A stretch of DNA of 39,608 nucleotides from Acidobacteriota bacterium (GCA_009835985.1 VXWI01000042.1:29252-68859); one strand, 5' to 3'; shown: positions 15,375 through 24,776, counted from the first letter of the stretch. The notes: generated by a model not told the origin, from the sequence alone. Translations and numbers: made by a program.

Positions 15375-16997
15375 ATGAACCGAAGAGCATTCCTGAAGAC
15401 AACCGCGGCCGGCGGCGCCGGCCTGACCGCGAATCTCGCGTGCGCCCCCGCCTCCGAGACGTCCTCGGACGCCGGTGCGCAAATGGAGATCCCGCCGTTC
15501 GAGTTCGACGAGGTCACCGCCGACGACCTCCAGGGCATGATGGAGTCGGGCGAACACACCGCCCGCTCCATCACCGAGGCCTACCTCGGCCGTCTCGAAG
15601 CCATGGACCGGCAGGGTCCCGAGCTGCGGTCGATGATCGAGATCAACCCGGACGCGCTCGCCATCGCGGACGAACTCGACGCCGAGCGTCAGGCCAACGG
15701 TCCCCGCGGGCCGCTCCACGGGATTCCGGTCGCGCTCAAGGACAACCTCGACACCCACGACCGCATGACCACCACGGCGGGGTCGCTCGCCCTCGAGGGC
15801 TCCATTCCGCCGCGGGACTCCTTCGTCGCCGAACGCCTGCGCGCCGCCGGCGCCATCCTCCTGGGCAAGCTCAACATGAGCGAGTGGGCCTACTTCCGCG
15901 GCGAGCGCGCCACCAGCGGCTGGAGCGCGCGGGGCGGCCAGTGCAAGAACCCGTACGCGCTCGACCGCAACCCCTGCGGGTCCAGCTCCGGCTCGGGAAC
16001 GGCGGCCTCCGCGAACCTCTGCGCGCTGACCGTGGGCACCGAAACGGGCGGTTCCATCATGTGCCCGTCGTCCAGCAACGGCATCGTGGGCATCAAACCC
16101 ACCGTGGGGCTCTGGAGCCGCTCGGGCATCATCCCCATCTCCCACTCCCAGGACACCGCCGGGCCGATGACCCGCACGGTGCGCGACGCGGCCATCCTGC
16201 TGGGCGGCGCCGTGGGCGTCGACCCCCGCGACGAGGCCACCTCCGGCAGCGAGGGCAACTTCCACACCGACTACGCGCAGTTCTGCGATCCGGCGGGGCT
16301 CGAGGGAGCCCGCATCGGGGTGGCGCGCAGCTTCACCGGCTTCGATCCCCGGGTCACGTCGCTCTTCGAGGACGCGATCCAGGCAATGGCGGACGCGGGC
16401 GCGGTGATCGTGGACCCGGCGAACCTGCCCCAGACGGCCTGGAACGACGAACTTCCGCTGCTCCTCCTCGAGTACGAGTTCAAGGCCGACCTGAACGCGT
16501 ACCTGGCGACCCTCGGTCCCGACGCCCCGGTGCGCACCCTTGCCGAGATCATCGATTTCAACGAGGCGAACGCCGAGCTGGAAATGCCCCACTTCGGCCA
16601 GCAGCGCATGATCGCGTCCGAGGCCCGCGGCCCGCTGACCGACGAGGCCTACCTGAACGCGAAGCGGACGATCCAGCGCGCCAACCGCGAGGACGGCATC
16701 GACGCCCTCATGGACGAGCACCAGCTCGACGCCATCGTGGCCCCCACCCGCGACCTGCCCTGGGTCACCGACCACATCAAGGGCGACCGGCTGGACGGCG
16801 GCAGCAGCGCCGGCCCCGCCGCCATCGCGGGGTACCCGGACATCAGCGTGCCCATGGGGTTCGTCTCCGGGCTGCCGGCCGGTGTCTCCTTCTTCGGACG
16901 CGCGTGGAGCGAACCCGTGCTGATCCGGATCGCTTACGCCTACGAGCAGGCGACGCAGGCGCGCCGGGCTCCGACCTTCGCGCCGACGCTGGGCTAA
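15375..16997 (+). CDS. Amidase signature family hydrolase with Tat signal
   Basis: A 540-residue amidase. The N-terminus, MNRRAFLKTTAAGGAG, is a twin-arginine export signal. The Ser-cisSer-Lys triad of the family is complete: Lys122 in GIPVALKDNL, Ser203 in CGSSSGSG and nucleophile Ser227 in GTETGGS, with the 24-residue Ser-Ser spacing seen in peptide amidase and FAAH. It hydrolyses an amide bond outside the cytoplasm. Full-length and close to bacterial peptide amidases, it may deamidate peptides or release ammonia from aryl/alkyl amides. The ATG at 15375 follows GGGGGAG. The frame is open upstream, but that stretch encodes only the repeat region. It is convergent with the AAA_14 ATPase with a seven-base gap. 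Confidence 0.92.
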   Translation: MNRRAFLKTTAAGGAGLTANLACAPASETSSDAGAQMEIPPFEFDEVTADDLQGMMESGEHTARSITEAYLGRLEAMDRQGPELRSMIEINPDALAIADELDAERQANGPRGPLHGIPVALKDNLDTHDRMTTTAGSLALEGSIPPRDSFVAERLRAAGAILLGKLNMSEWAYFRGERATSGWSARGGQCKNPYALDRNPCGSSSGSGTAASANLCALTVGTETGGSIMCPSSSNGIVGIKPTVGLWSRSGIIPISHSQDTAGPMTRTVRDAAILLGGAVGVDPRDEATSGSEGNFHTDYAQFCDPAGLEGARIGVARSFTGFDPRVTSLFEDAIQAMADAGAVIVDPANLPQTAWNDELPLLLLEYEFKADLNAYLATLGPDAPVRTLAEIIDFNEANAELEMPHFGQQRMIASEARGPLTDEAYLNAKRTIQRANREDGIDALMDEHQLDAIVAPTRDLPWVTDHIKGDRLDGGSSAGPAAIAGYPDISVPMGFVSGLPAGVSFFGRAWSEPVLIRIAYAYEQATQARRAPTFAPTLG

Positions 16998-17004
16998 CCG
17001 GATC

Positions 17005-18240
17005 TCAGATCACCCGCCACCAGGGGACGGCGAGGACACCCTCCGCGATCCAGCGGATCGCGTCGCCGTCGTGGAGAAGGAGACCGGGTAGGGCCCGGTC
17101 CCGGTACTCCCGCTGGAAGGCGAGCAGGTGGCGAGCGTCCCCGAAGCCGGGCCGGACGGTCGCCTTGACTTCGATGGGCAGGACACGACCCTTGGTCTCG
17201 ACCACGAAATCCACCTCGGCGCCGGTGACGGTTCTCCAGTAGAACACGTCCGCCCGGTCGATCCGGGTGTCGCGCCAGGCGAGCAGGTCGTGGAGAACGA
17301 TGTTCTCGAGATGCGCTCCGTTTGGCTCGGGATCCCCGGCGAGATGGAGGGCGAGGCCGGTATCGCTCCAGTAGATGCGGGGCGACTTGACCAAACGCTT
17401 CGTACGATTCACGGCGTAGGCGGGTAGGCGGACGAGGAGATATGAGGTCTCGAGCAGATTCAGATACCGGTGGACGGTCGGCTGAGGGAGTGCAACATCG
17501 CGTCCGAGTTCCGACTGGTTCAGGATCTGGCCGAGACGAAGCGCCGCGGCGCGCAGCAGGACACCGAAATCTCCAAGGGAGGCGACCTGGGCGAGGTCTC
17601 TGACGTCCCGCTCGAGATAGGTGCGTTCATAGCCCTCGAACCACACCTGTCGTTCGGTGGTGCTCCGCAGGGTGAGGGCGGGGACCGGGAAGCCGCCGCG
17701 GCGGGCGAGCGACCGCCAGTCCTCGGGGGCGGCAGCCGCCTCCCGAAGGAGGTCGGGCCATTCGGTTCCCGGTGCGCCCAGCAGGTCGTCCCAGACGCCG
17801 TAGCGGCCGAGTCCGAGTTGCTCGCGGCGCGCCATCGGCCAGAGCGTCAGGTAACTCGCCCGTCCGGCCAGCGATTCGGACACCCGCCGCATCAGCAGCA
17901 GATTCGCGGAGCCGGTGAGAAGAAAGCGCCCCGGGACCCGCGCCTCATCCACGGCCAGTTTGACGGCGGAGAGGACGCGCGGCTCCCGCTGTACTTCATC
18001 GAGCGTGAGGCGGTCGCCGCCAAGGAGCGTTGAGGGATCGCGCCGGGCCAGTTGCGCGGCTTCGGGCTCGTCGAGGGTCGCGTAGCGACGCTTGTCCGGG
18101 GTCAGGTCGCGGACGAGGGTGGTCTTGCCGGCCTGGCGGGCACCCGTGACGACGGTGACCGGCATGATCCGCAATCGCTCCGCAAGGCTCGCGGCACCGG
18201 CGCGTGGCAGATAATCATTCACCATGTGAATGATATTCAT
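17005..18240 (-). CDS. AAA_14 / DUF4143 ATPase
   Basis: A 411-residue protein of the widespread AAA_14-DUF4143 family. Walker A is GARQAGKTT (residues 33-41), Walker B-like LTLDEVQ is at about 78-84, and LTGSANLLL is a sensor motif. The DUF4143 half includes ERDVRDL, a winged-helix-like middle (QPTVHRYLNLLETSYLL), YWSDTGLALHL, and a C-terminal AEVDFVVETKGRVLPIEVK segment resembling a PD-(D/E)xK nuclease core. The family's biological role is not established. The first ATG (18240) and the internal ATG (18225) both lie in an array of alternating inverted half-sites, suggesting strong repression at the start, perhaps autoregulation. No good Shine-Dalgarno precedes either. Confidence 0.88.
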   Translation of the reverse strand: MNIIHMVNDYLPRAGAASLAERLRIMPVTVVTGARQAGKTTLVRDLTPDKRRYATLDEPEAAQLARRDPSTLLGGDRLTLDEVQREPRVLSAVKLAVDEARVPGRFLLTGSANLLLMRRVSESLAGRASYLTLWPMARREQLGLGRYGVWDDLLGAPGTEWPDLLREAAAAPEDWRSLARRGGFPVPALTLRSTTERQVWFEGYERTYLERDVRDLAQVASLGDFGVLLRAAALRLGQILNQSELGRDVALPQPTVHRYLNLLETSYLLVRLPAYAVNRTKRLVKSPRIYWSDTGLALHLAGDPEPNGAHLENIVLHDLLAWRDTRIDRADVFYWRTVTGAEVDFVVETKGRVLPIEVKATVRPGFGDARHLLAFQREYRDRALPGLLLHDGDAIRWIAEGVLAVPWWRVI

Positions 18241-18246
18241 TCACAT
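18215..18246. promoter_or_regulatory. Array of three alternating operator half-sites over the ATPase start
   Basis: ATGTGAATGA (18224-18233) and TCATTCACAT (18237-18246) are perfect 10-base inverted arms around TAT. A third half-site, TCATTCAC (18215-18222), pairs with the central one around CAT. Half-sites therefore alternate with an 11-base step, close to one DNA turn. The AT-rich block covers both candidate start codons of the leftward ATPase. Confidence 0.65.
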
Positions 18247-18270
18247 CAGGAATGACAATCGTCTTCGAAT

Positions 18271-18309
18271 CCCCCGGTCTTCTTCGCAGCGCTGCGTGTC
18301 CTTCGGGGG
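18271..18309 (-). terminator. Possible terminator/stem-loop after the S9 peptidase
   Basis: On the minus strand CCCCCG and CGGGGG form the outer stem, enclosing a perfect CGCAGCGCTGCG palindrome, just after the prolyl oligopeptidase stop. There is no U-tract, so it may be a Rho-dependent 3' end or only a structured spacer. Confidence 0.35.
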
Positions 18310-18313
18310 TCTT

Positions 18314-20467
18314 CTACGGCTCGTCCTCCCCGTAGCTCATGCCGAGCTGCATCATGAGGAACGCGGTATCCATCGCCCGGTCGGGGACGCGGCTGCGGCC
18401 TCCGGCGTGTCCGGCTCGAGGGCGGTAGCGGAGGATCACCGGCAGGCCTGAGGTGGAGGCGGCCTGCACCCGCGCCGCCATCTTCCGGCCCTGGAGCGGC
18501 GGCACCCGGGTGTCGAGGTCGCCCTGGGTGAACATCACCGCCGGATAGTCGGTCCCGTCCTCGACGGCCTGGTAGGGCGAGTACTGCCGCAGGAACTCGA
18601 ACTGCTCGGGGATGCCGCCGTTCCCGTACTCGAGGAGCGCCGGCATGTTGTTCGTCTCCGTGAACGTGTAGAACCGGACCATGTCGAGATCCGGGAACCC
18701 GCAGTACACCGCGCGGAAGAGCTCGGGCCGCTGGGTGAAGGAGCTGGCCACCAGCAGGCCGCCGTTGCTTCCTCCCATGATGGCGAGCCGATCCGGGTTC
18801 GTGTAGGCGTTTTCGATGAGCCACTCGGCCGAGGAGATGAAGTCGTCGAAGACGTTCTGCTTGTTCTCCAGCATCCCGGCCCGGTGCCAGTCCTCTCCGA
18901 ACTCGCTGCCGCCCCGCAGGGTCGCCACCGCGAAGACGCCTCCGGCTTCGACCCAGACCGCGGCCTGCGCCCGGAAGGACGGGGTGACGCTCACGTTGAA
19001 GCCGCCGTAGCCGTGCAGCAGCGTGGGGAGGTTCCCGTCCAGTTCCACCCCGCGCGGCCGCATGATGTACATCGGCGCCTCGGTCCCGTCCGTTGACGTG
19101 TACCAGACCTGTTCCACGAGGACGTCGCTCCCGTCATAGTCGGGACGGGGCGGCTCGATGGGCTCCCGTTCCCAGGTTTCGAGATCGAGCCGGTAACGCG
19201 TCTGGGGGACGGTGAAGGAAGACAGGGTGAGCATCGCCCCGTCCTCGCCCAGCCTGCTGAGGCTGGCGGTGTGGAACTCGGGCAGGGGGACCTCGTCCAC
19301 GGGCTCGAGAGCAGCTCCGTCGCCCGGCTCGAAGACGAGGATGCGCGAGGCGACGTTCGCTAGTAGTTCCACGTAGGTCCGGTCCCCGATCGTCGTGTAG
19401 CCGCGGAGCAGGTGTTCCTGCTCGGGGATCCAGTCGGTCCACCGGGAGCGGTCCGACCAGCGGGACGGGTCCACCCCTTCGGTCGGGATCGCGATCACCC
19501 GGTAGTTGGACGCGTCGAGGTCCGTGGTGAGGAGCAGCCGGCCCTCCTCGTAGCGCGCATTGACGTGGGCGCGTTCGCCCTCGATGACGGGGTGGACCTC
19601 GCCGGTCGCCCGGTCCATCACGAAGACGTCGTTCCGCATCCAGCCGTGCTGGACGCCGAGGAGGAGCAGGCGGCCGTCCTCGATCTCCTCAAGCCGGAGG
19701 AACGTCTCCGGCCCGTAGCCCTCGCCGAAGACCTCCCGGTCCTCGCTCATCTCGGTGCCGATCCGGTGGTAGCGGGCGCGCGGCCCGTCCTGCCGCGAGC
19801 GGTGGACGTAGTAGAAGCCCTCGCCCTTCCCGTCGAAGGCGATGTTTCCGTAGAGCGCCTCGGGCAACCGCTCCGGCCGGTCCTCCAGCGTTTCGAGGTC
19901 GAACAGGCGCACCATGATCTCGTCGAGCCCCCCGTCCCGGATGCGGTAGAGGAGGAGCTTCCCGTCGGGAGAGATGTCCACGATGTCGATGCTCGCCCAG
20001 TCGTCGAAACCGAGCGCCTGGGCATCGAGCAGCAGCTCGTGGTCTCCGTCCGGGTCGGGCCGCTCTCCGGTGGGTTCCCCCTCCGGCTTCGGGCGCCGGT
20101 AGATGCGCGCCTGCAGTTCGCCGGGACGCCGCAGGGTGAAGAGTTCGTGATCCGCGGCTTCCCGCGGTGCCGAGACCTGTGCAACCTCCATCAACTCGCT
20201 CAGCCGAGTCGCGATCCGGCCTTCGAGCGCAGGGTCCGAAACGACCTGCCGGGCGTATTCGTTCTGGGCGTCGATCCAGGCCCGGGTCTCCGGGTTGTCC
20301 TGGTCCTCGAGCCAGCGGTAGGGATCGGGGATCTCGACGCCGTGGATGGTGTCGGTGACCACCTCCACCCGGGTGTCCGGTGGGGGCGGCCAGTCGGGAG
20401 CGCACCCGGAGGCCAATAGCGCTGCGATGAACAGTGCGCTTGCGGAACAGCGAGCGGCAAACGGCAT
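18314..20467 (-). CDS. Prolyl oligopeptidase family (S9A) lipoprotein
   Basis: A 717-residue serine peptidase. The signal ends LLASGC (lipid Cys at 22). The N-terminal DPYRWLEDQDNPETRAW and the following beta-propeller are typical of S9A. The C-terminal alpha/beta-hydrolase domain shows nucleophile Ser567 in GGSNGGLL, the acid in TQGDLDTRVPP and the His in RAGHAGG. It cleaves short peptides after proline, here presumably outside the inner membrane or on its outer face. The ATG has a strong AGGAGG site. The last residues after the His (RSRVPDRAMDTAFLMMQLGM) are slightly unusual but cover the expected length. It fits the window's peptide-degradation theme. Confidence 0.93.
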   Translation of the reverse strand: MPFAARCSASALFIAALLASGCAPDWPPPPDTRVEVVTDTIHGVEIPDPYRWLEDQDNPETRAWIDAQNEYARQVVSDPALEGRIATRLSELMEVAQVSAPREAADHELFTLRRPGELQARIYRRPKPEGEPTGERPDPDGDHELLLDAQALGFDDWASIDIVDISPDGKLLLYRIRDGGLDEIMVRLFDLETLEDRPERLPEALYGNIAFDGKGEGFYYVHRSRQDGPRARYHRIGTEMSEDREVFGEGYGPETFLRLEEIEDGRLLLLGVQHGWMRNDVFVMDRATGEVHPVIEGERAHVNARYEEGRLLLTTDLDASNYRVIAIPTEGVDPSRWSDRSRWTDWIPEQEHLLRGYTTIGDRTYVELLANVASRILVFEPGDGAALEPVDEVPLPEFHTASLSRLGEDGAMLTLSSFTVPQTRYRLDLETWEREPIEPPRPDYDGSDVLVEQVWYTSTDGTEAPMYIMRPRGVELDGNLPTLLHGYGGFNVSVTPSFRAQAAVWVEAGGVFAVATLRGGSEFGEDWHRAGMLENKQNVFDDFISSAEWLIENAYTNPDRLAIMGGSNGGLLVASSFTQRPELFRAVYCGFPDLDMVRFYTFTETNNMPALLEYGNGGIPEQFEFLRQYSPYQAVEDGTDYPAVMFTQGDLDTRVPPLQGRKMAARVQAASTSGLPVILRYRPRAGHAGGRSRVPDRAMDTAFLMMQLGMSYGEDEP

Positions 20468-20481
20468 GACGAGCCCTCCTC

Positions 20482-20530
20482 GGAGCGCCGGCCTCGGGCC
20501 GGCATCGCCCGCCCAGGCGGGCGAGAACGC
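20482..20530. repeat. Single two-hairpin dispersed repeat
   Basis: CGGAGCGCCGGCCTCGGGCC starts the first hairpin. The second is CGCCCGCCCAGGCGGGCG followed by AGAACGCGGAACC. It is the same family as 2730, but one arm only. It lies between divergent S9 peptidase and thioesterase genes, so it is not merely a 3'-end element. Confidence 0.75.
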
Positions 20531-20602
20531 GGAACCTCAGGTCTCATTATGGGGCCCCGCCGGAACCGCCGGCCCGCCGTTCACGTAATCTACCGGGTCG
20601 CC

Positions 20603-21166
20603 GTGCCCTTCCGTCTCCCTCCCGACCTGGTCCTCGATCCCGAACGCGGGTACCGCATCTACGAGGGTGTCGTCGCCACCGACTGGACCGACCGCAACGG
20701 CCACATGAACGTCGTCTACTACCGCCGGGCGTTCGATCAGGCGACCCAGCACATGCTGTCTCGTATCGGACTCTGGGACAACGACAACGATCACGGGTCC
20801 ACATTTGCACTGGAAGACCACGTCACCTACCAGGCCGAGCTCCATCCGGGCCGCTCCTTCTTCGTCACCTATCAACTCCTCGACTTCAGCGAGAAGCTGA
20901 TCCACGCCTTCCTCCGCCTTTATGGTGAGCCGGAGGCGGAGGGCGGTGAGCCGGTGCTTTCCGCCACCTGCGAGCACATCGGCTGCTACGTGGACATGCG
21001 GACCCGCCGCTCCGCGCCGATGCCGGACGAGTACTACGCGCTGCTCGAGGAGATCTCCCGCCGCCTGGAAGGCATGCCGGAGCCCCGCGAAACGGGACGC
21101 GTCATCGGCATCCGCCGTCGCGCTCCATCCAAGTCCATTCCCCGCCGGATACCGGTAGGCGTTTGA
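20603..21166 (+). CDS. Hot-dog fold acyl-CoA thioesterase
   Basis: A protein of about 187 residues. The motif DWTDRNGHMN, followed by a helix with YYRRAFDQA, is the active-site region of 4HBT-type thioesterases, in which the Asp and the helix start bind the thioester. It probably releases a free acid from an acyl-CoA in the cytoplasm. The start is ambiguous. An ATG at 20549 adds 18 basic residues derived from GC-rich repeat-like DNA. The GTG at 20603 fits the family's normal N-terminus better, and neither has a clear Shine-Dalgarno. It sits 37 bases before the DUF2911 gene; a shared message is possible. Confidence 0.82.
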   Translation: MPFRLPPDLVLDPERGYRIYEGVVATDWTDRNGHMNVVYYRRAFDQATQHMLSRIGLWDNDNDHGSTFALEDHVTYQAELHPGRSFFVTYQLLDFSEKLIHAFLRLYGEPEAEGGEPVLSATCEHIGCYVDMRTRRSAPMPDEYYALLEEISRRLEGMPEPRETGRVIGIRRRAPSKSIPRRIPVGV

Positions 21167-21203
21167 AATCAACCACCCACACCCAGAAACTAAGGAGTCC
21201 CTC

Positions 21204-21710
21204 ATGAAGACCCGTGTCCTCGGCGGCGTCGTTGCCGCCGCCATCCTCATCACCGTTCCGACAGCCCTCGCCCAGAGCCCGAGGGGCAGCGTCGAGGCCA
21301 CCGTGGGCGGCGCCACGGTTTCGATCGAATACGGCCGCCCCAGCCTGCAAGGCCGCGACATGCTCGGTCAGGCCACCGACGGCATGGTCTGGCGCCTCGG
21401 CGCCGACGCCTCCACCACCCTCACCACCAGCGGCGACCTCGACTTCGCGGGGACGAAGATCGCGGCCGGCTCGTACAGCCTCTTCGCGAAGAAGATGGGG
21501 GACGGCTGGACACTGCTGGTGAACTCCCAGACCGGGCAGTGGGGCACCGAGCACGACGCTTCGATGGACATCGCGGAGATCCCGCTGATGGTCCATCCGG
21601 GCGAGAACCGCGAGCAGTTCACCGTCGTGCTCCACGGGATGGGCGGTGACGGCATGCTCCACTTCGAGTGGGGCGAGACCGTCCTTATGGCCATGTTCAA
21701 GGCCGACTAG
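21204..21710 (+). CDS. Secreted DUF2911 protein
   Basis: A 168-residue exported protein. A signal peptide of about 23 residues ends ALA. The DUF2911 core is clear: YGRPSLQGRDMLG, VWRLGADASTTL, AGSYSLF and DGWTLLVN. The family is common in Bacteroidota, Acidobacteriota and relatives, and its function is unknown; the fold is predicted to be mostly beta. AAGGAG precedes the ATG. The following 90-base gap carries a small hairpin before the TonB receptor gene, so the two may be partly uncoupled. Confidence 0.9.
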   Translation: MKTRVLGGVVAAAILITVPTALAQSPRGSVEATVGGATVSIEYGRPSLQGRDMLGQATDGMVWRLGADASTTLTTSGDLDFAGTKIAAGSYSLFAKKMGDGWTLLVNSQTGQWGTEHDASMDIAEIPLMVHPGENREQFTVVLHGMGGDGMLHFEWGETVLMAMFKAD

Positions 21711-21746
21711 CGAGGATCTCCGACGACCTGACACTTTCCTGATCGT

Positions 21747-21762
21747 CCGGTCACCCGACCGG
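21747..21762 (+). promoter_or_regulatory. Small hairpin between DUF2911 gene and TonB receptor gene
   Basis: CCGGTC, an ACCC loop and GACCGG form a perfect six-base stem 38 bases before the receptor ATG. It could attenuate or separate the two transcripts. No U-tract follows. Confidence 0.35.
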
Positions 21763-21800
21763 GCCTGACTCTGTCGCTTCCAGCAAGGAGGAACGCCGAC

Positions 21801-24728
21801 ATGGCCACCCAGATGCGATTCAGCGCCACAGCACGTCGAAGGAGGTGCTGGAGGGCCTGTATCTGTTCGGGGGCGGCCGTCTTCATCGCCGCCCTCCTCT
21901 TCGCGACACCGGCCCTCGCCCAGTACGGGCAGATCGAGGGTCAGGTCGTCGACTCCACCGGGGCCGTCCTTCCGGGCGCCACCGTCACCGCCGTCAATCA
22001 GGACACCGGGGTCTCCCGGAGTTCCACCTCCGATGCGACCGGCGACTATCGCCTCCCGGCGTTGCTGCCCGGGACCTACACGGTCCGCGCCGAACTCTCC
22101 GGTTTCCAGACGGTGGAGACCACCGGGGTCATCCTGACGATCCAGCAGACGATCATCATGAATCAGGAGCTGGCGCTTGCCCAGGTCGAGGAGACGGTCA
22201 CCGTGACCGGAACCGCTCCATTGCTCGACACGCGGCGGTCCGATATCTCGACGTCGGTGTCCGACCTCCAGATCCAGGACCTTCCGGTGGCCTCCCGCCG
22301 CTGGGTGGACCTCGCGCTGCTCACCCCCGGCACCAGCCAGGACGCGATCCGCGGCTTCTACTACCGCGGCAACGTGAACATGGGCGCCGGTGGCCGCTAC
22401 TACGCGAACGCCTTCATCGTGGACGGGGTGAACAACACCTGGGCCGAGATGGGCGAGGCGCGCCAGAACTTCCCGATGGACGCCATCGGCGAGTTCCAGG
22501 TCACCACCAGCAACTTCAAGGCCGAGTACGGGCTCGCCACCGGCGGGCTCATGACGGTGGCGACGAAGTCGGGCACGAACAACTTCGCGGGGAGCGCCTT
22601 CTGGTTCTTCCGCGACAAGTCGCTGACCGAACTCACCCACCAGCAGAAGGAATTCGCGGCCGAGGATCCGACGTTCGAGAAGCCGGAGTACCGCCGGCAC
22701 CAGTTCGGCGGTTCCTTCGGCGGCCCCATCGTGGAGGACCGCACCCACTTCTTCTTCGCCTACGAGCGAACGAACGAGGAGCTGTTCTACGACATTGACA
22801 CGCGCGGCGTGTTCCCGGAATTCGATGGCACGTTCCCGAAAGACGAGTGGCGCTACATGTGGCTCGCACGCGTCAACCACCAGCTCAGCGAGGACCACCA
22901 GGTCTGGCTGCGGGTGGCTTGGGAGAACGAGTACCGGCCCAACCTGAACGCCCGGGGCATCACCACCGAGGGGTTCGACTTCGCAGTGCCCCGGAACGCC
23001 GAGGTCTTCGGCGTCACCTCGGTGACGGGTGCCAACTCACTGAACGAGTTCCGGTTCCAGCGGGCGTTCTCGAAGTACGAGGTGAGTCCGGCGTTCAGTC
23101 ACGGCTCCTATGCCGCCGGTGACTTCAGCGCGGAACGGCTCGCCCTCTGTGACCAGCAGATCTATCGCCCGGACCTCCGCACCGGGTCCTGTAACGACCA
23201 GATGGGTCCGGAGACCCGCTGGCAGTTCAAGGACGACTTCACCTGGTTCACACAGGGCCCGGGCGGCGATCACCAGGTCAAGTTCGGGGTGGACTACAAC
23301 TGGATCGATTTCGAGGCGGACAGCACGGGCCGTTACAACGGCCGGTTCATCTTCGATACGAACGAGCCGTTCGATCCGAACAACCCCGAGACCCACCCGA
23401 TCCAGTACATCCAGCGCCAGCCGGTGTATGACCGGGTTCCGGTGCACCACTTCTCGATCTACGCCCAGGACGACTTGACGAGCGACCGGCTCACCGTGAA
23501 TCTCGGCCTCCGCTACGACCTCCAGGTCGGCACCTTCAACGAGGACATCCGGGACATCCAGTTCCCGTTGCCGGTCCCGTTCCACGACGGCGCCGACGCC
23601 CGTGGCGACAAGAACAACTGGGGTCCCCGGGTCGGCTTCGTGTACGACCTTTCCGGCGATAACACCGGGCGCACCACTGTCAAGGGCGGCTACGGGAAGT
23701 TCTTCGAGAACATCCGGACGCTCACCAACTTCGGCGAGCGCTGGTGGCACCAGGCCCAACAGATCATCGTCAACAATCCGGACTTCCTGGATCCGCTCGG
23801 CGGGCGCTCCCGCGAGGAGTTCGTCTCCACGGCGCCGCCGAACATCACGGTCCTGGATAACAACTACGAGCAGCCCTACGCGCACCACTTCAACCTGGGT
23901 CTGGCGCACCAGCTCCGGGACGACATGGCGCTCTCGCTGGACCTGACCCGGGTGGCGACCCGCGCCGATGCGCTGCGGAACGTGAACATCAATTACCCCG
24001 TAAACGGCATGCGGCCCTGGCCCCAGTTCAACCGGGTGAACGCGTCCTATTCGCTCCTCGATCACGACTACCAGGCGTTCTACGCCAAGTTCGAGAAGCG
24101 CTACGCCGACGGCTGGCAGTTCCTGGTGAGCTACACGCTCGCCAAGAGCGATTCGACGGAACTCTGGACGCGTGGCACCGAACCGTCCGGTTGGGAAGCC
24201 GGCTTCCCCGGCTACACCAAGGTCACCCATCCCGGCGGCACCGACCGGCGCCACCGGCTGGTGAGTAGCGCCATCCTCGTGCTGCCGTTCGACATCCGAG
24301 TGTCCACGATCATGGACTACCGCTCCCCGCTCCCGGTGCTCGTGAATTCGGGAACGAACCTGAATGGCGACGGCTATTCGGGCGACCTGGCGCCGGGCTT
24401 CAACGCGTCGAACACCTACGGATGCCGCAACCTGGATCTCGGTCTCGCGAACGCCTACCGCGCGGACCAGGGCCGCGCTCCGGTCACCGATTTCGCGTGC
24501 TCCAACTTCCTGAACTTCGACTTCCGCGCTTCGAAGAACTTCTTCCTGAGCGGGACCCACGGCGTCGAACTGGTGTTCCAGGTGCTGAACGCCTTCGACC
24601 GGCCGAACTTCGGCAATTCGAGCGGTAACCTGCGTGCGAGCGGGTTCGGCGACAACGAAGGCTCCCTGGCGTCGAATATCAACGCTCCCTCCCGCCAGAT
24701 CGAATTCGCTCTCCGCTACTCCTTCTAG
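21801..24728 (+). CDS. TonB-dependent receptor with carboxypeptidase-regulatory domain (copy 1)
   Basis: A 975-residue outer-membrane receptor. An extended basic signal peptide ends ALA at residue 40. Residues about 44-125 form a carboxypeptidase regulatory-like (CNA-B type) domain (GQVVDSTGAVLPGATVT), then EETVTVTGTAPLL leads into the plug (about 135-260), followed by a large beta-barrel ending in LRYSF with the terminal Phe typical of BAM substrates. This is the Oar-like layout common in Acidobacteriota. It imports large or scarce substrates using TonB energy; the ligand is unknown. AAGGAGG lies eight bases before the ATG. A strong 12-base-stem hairpin follows the stop. Confidence 0.93.
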   Translation: MATQMRFSATARRRRCWRACICSGAAVFIAALLFATPALAQYGQIEGQVVDSTGAVLPGATVTAVNQDTGVSRSSTSDATGDYRLPALLPGTYTVRAELSGFQTVETTGVILTIQQTIIMNQELALAQVEETVTVTGTAPLLDTRRSDISTSVSDLQIQDLPVASRRWVDLALLTPGTSQDAIRGFYYRGNVNMGAGGRYYANAFIVDGVNNTWAEMGEARQNFPMDAIGEFQVTTSNFKAEYGLATGGLMTVATKSGTNNFAGSAFWFFRDKSLTELTHQQKEFAAEDPTFEKPEYRRHQFGGSFGGPIVEDRTHFFFAYERTNEELFYDIDTRGVFPEFDGTFPKDEWRYMWLARVNHQLSEDHQVWLRVAWENEYRPNLNARGITTEGFDFAVPRNAEVFGVTSVTGANSLNEFRFQRAFSKYEVSPAFSHGSYAAGDFSAERLALCDQQIYRPDLRTGSCNDQMGPETRWQFKDDFTWFTQGPGGDHQVKFGVDYNWIDFEADSTGRYNGRFIFDTNEPFDPNNPETHPIQYIQRQPVYDRVPVHHFSIYAQDDLTSDRLTVNLGLRYDLQVGTFNEDIRDIQFPLPVPFHDGADARGDKNNWGPRVGFVYDLSGDNTGRTTVKGGYGKFFENIRTLTNFGERWWHQAQQIIVNNPDFLDPLGGRSREEFVSTAPPNITVLDNNYEQPYAHHFNLGLAHQLRDDMALSLDLTRVATRADALRNVNINYPVNGMRPWPQFNRVNASYSLLDHDYQAFYAKFEKRYADGWQFLVSYTLAKSDSTELWTRGTEPSGWEAGFPGYTKVTHPGGTDRRHRLVSSAILVLPFDIRVSTIMDYRSPLPVLVNSGTNLNGDGYSGDLAPGFNASNTYGCRNLDLGLANAYRADQGRAPVTDFACSNFLNFDFRASKNFFLSGTHGVELVFQVLNAFDRPNFGNSSGNLRASGFGDNEGSLASNINAPSRQIEFALRYSF

Positions 24729-24745
24729 CGAAAGCAACTTCCCTT

Positions 24746-24774
24746 CCGGGCGGGCGCCTTGTGCGCCCGCCCGG
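24746..24774 (+). terminator. Strong hairpin after TonB receptor 1
   Basis: CCGGGCGGGCGC, a CTTGT loop and GCGCCCGCCCGG form a perfect 12-base stem 18 bases after the receptor stop. There is no long T-run, but position and stability suggest transcript termination. Confidence 0.65.
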
Positions 24775-24776
24775 TC

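Noticed and set aside
13035..16775. Open leftward frame of 1246 codons opposite the P450, decarboxylase-fold, dioxygenase and amidase genes
   Set aside because: Low-complexity Arg/Gly/Val/His-rich translation without domains. It is an antisense shadow of well-supported genes in a very GC-rich sequence.
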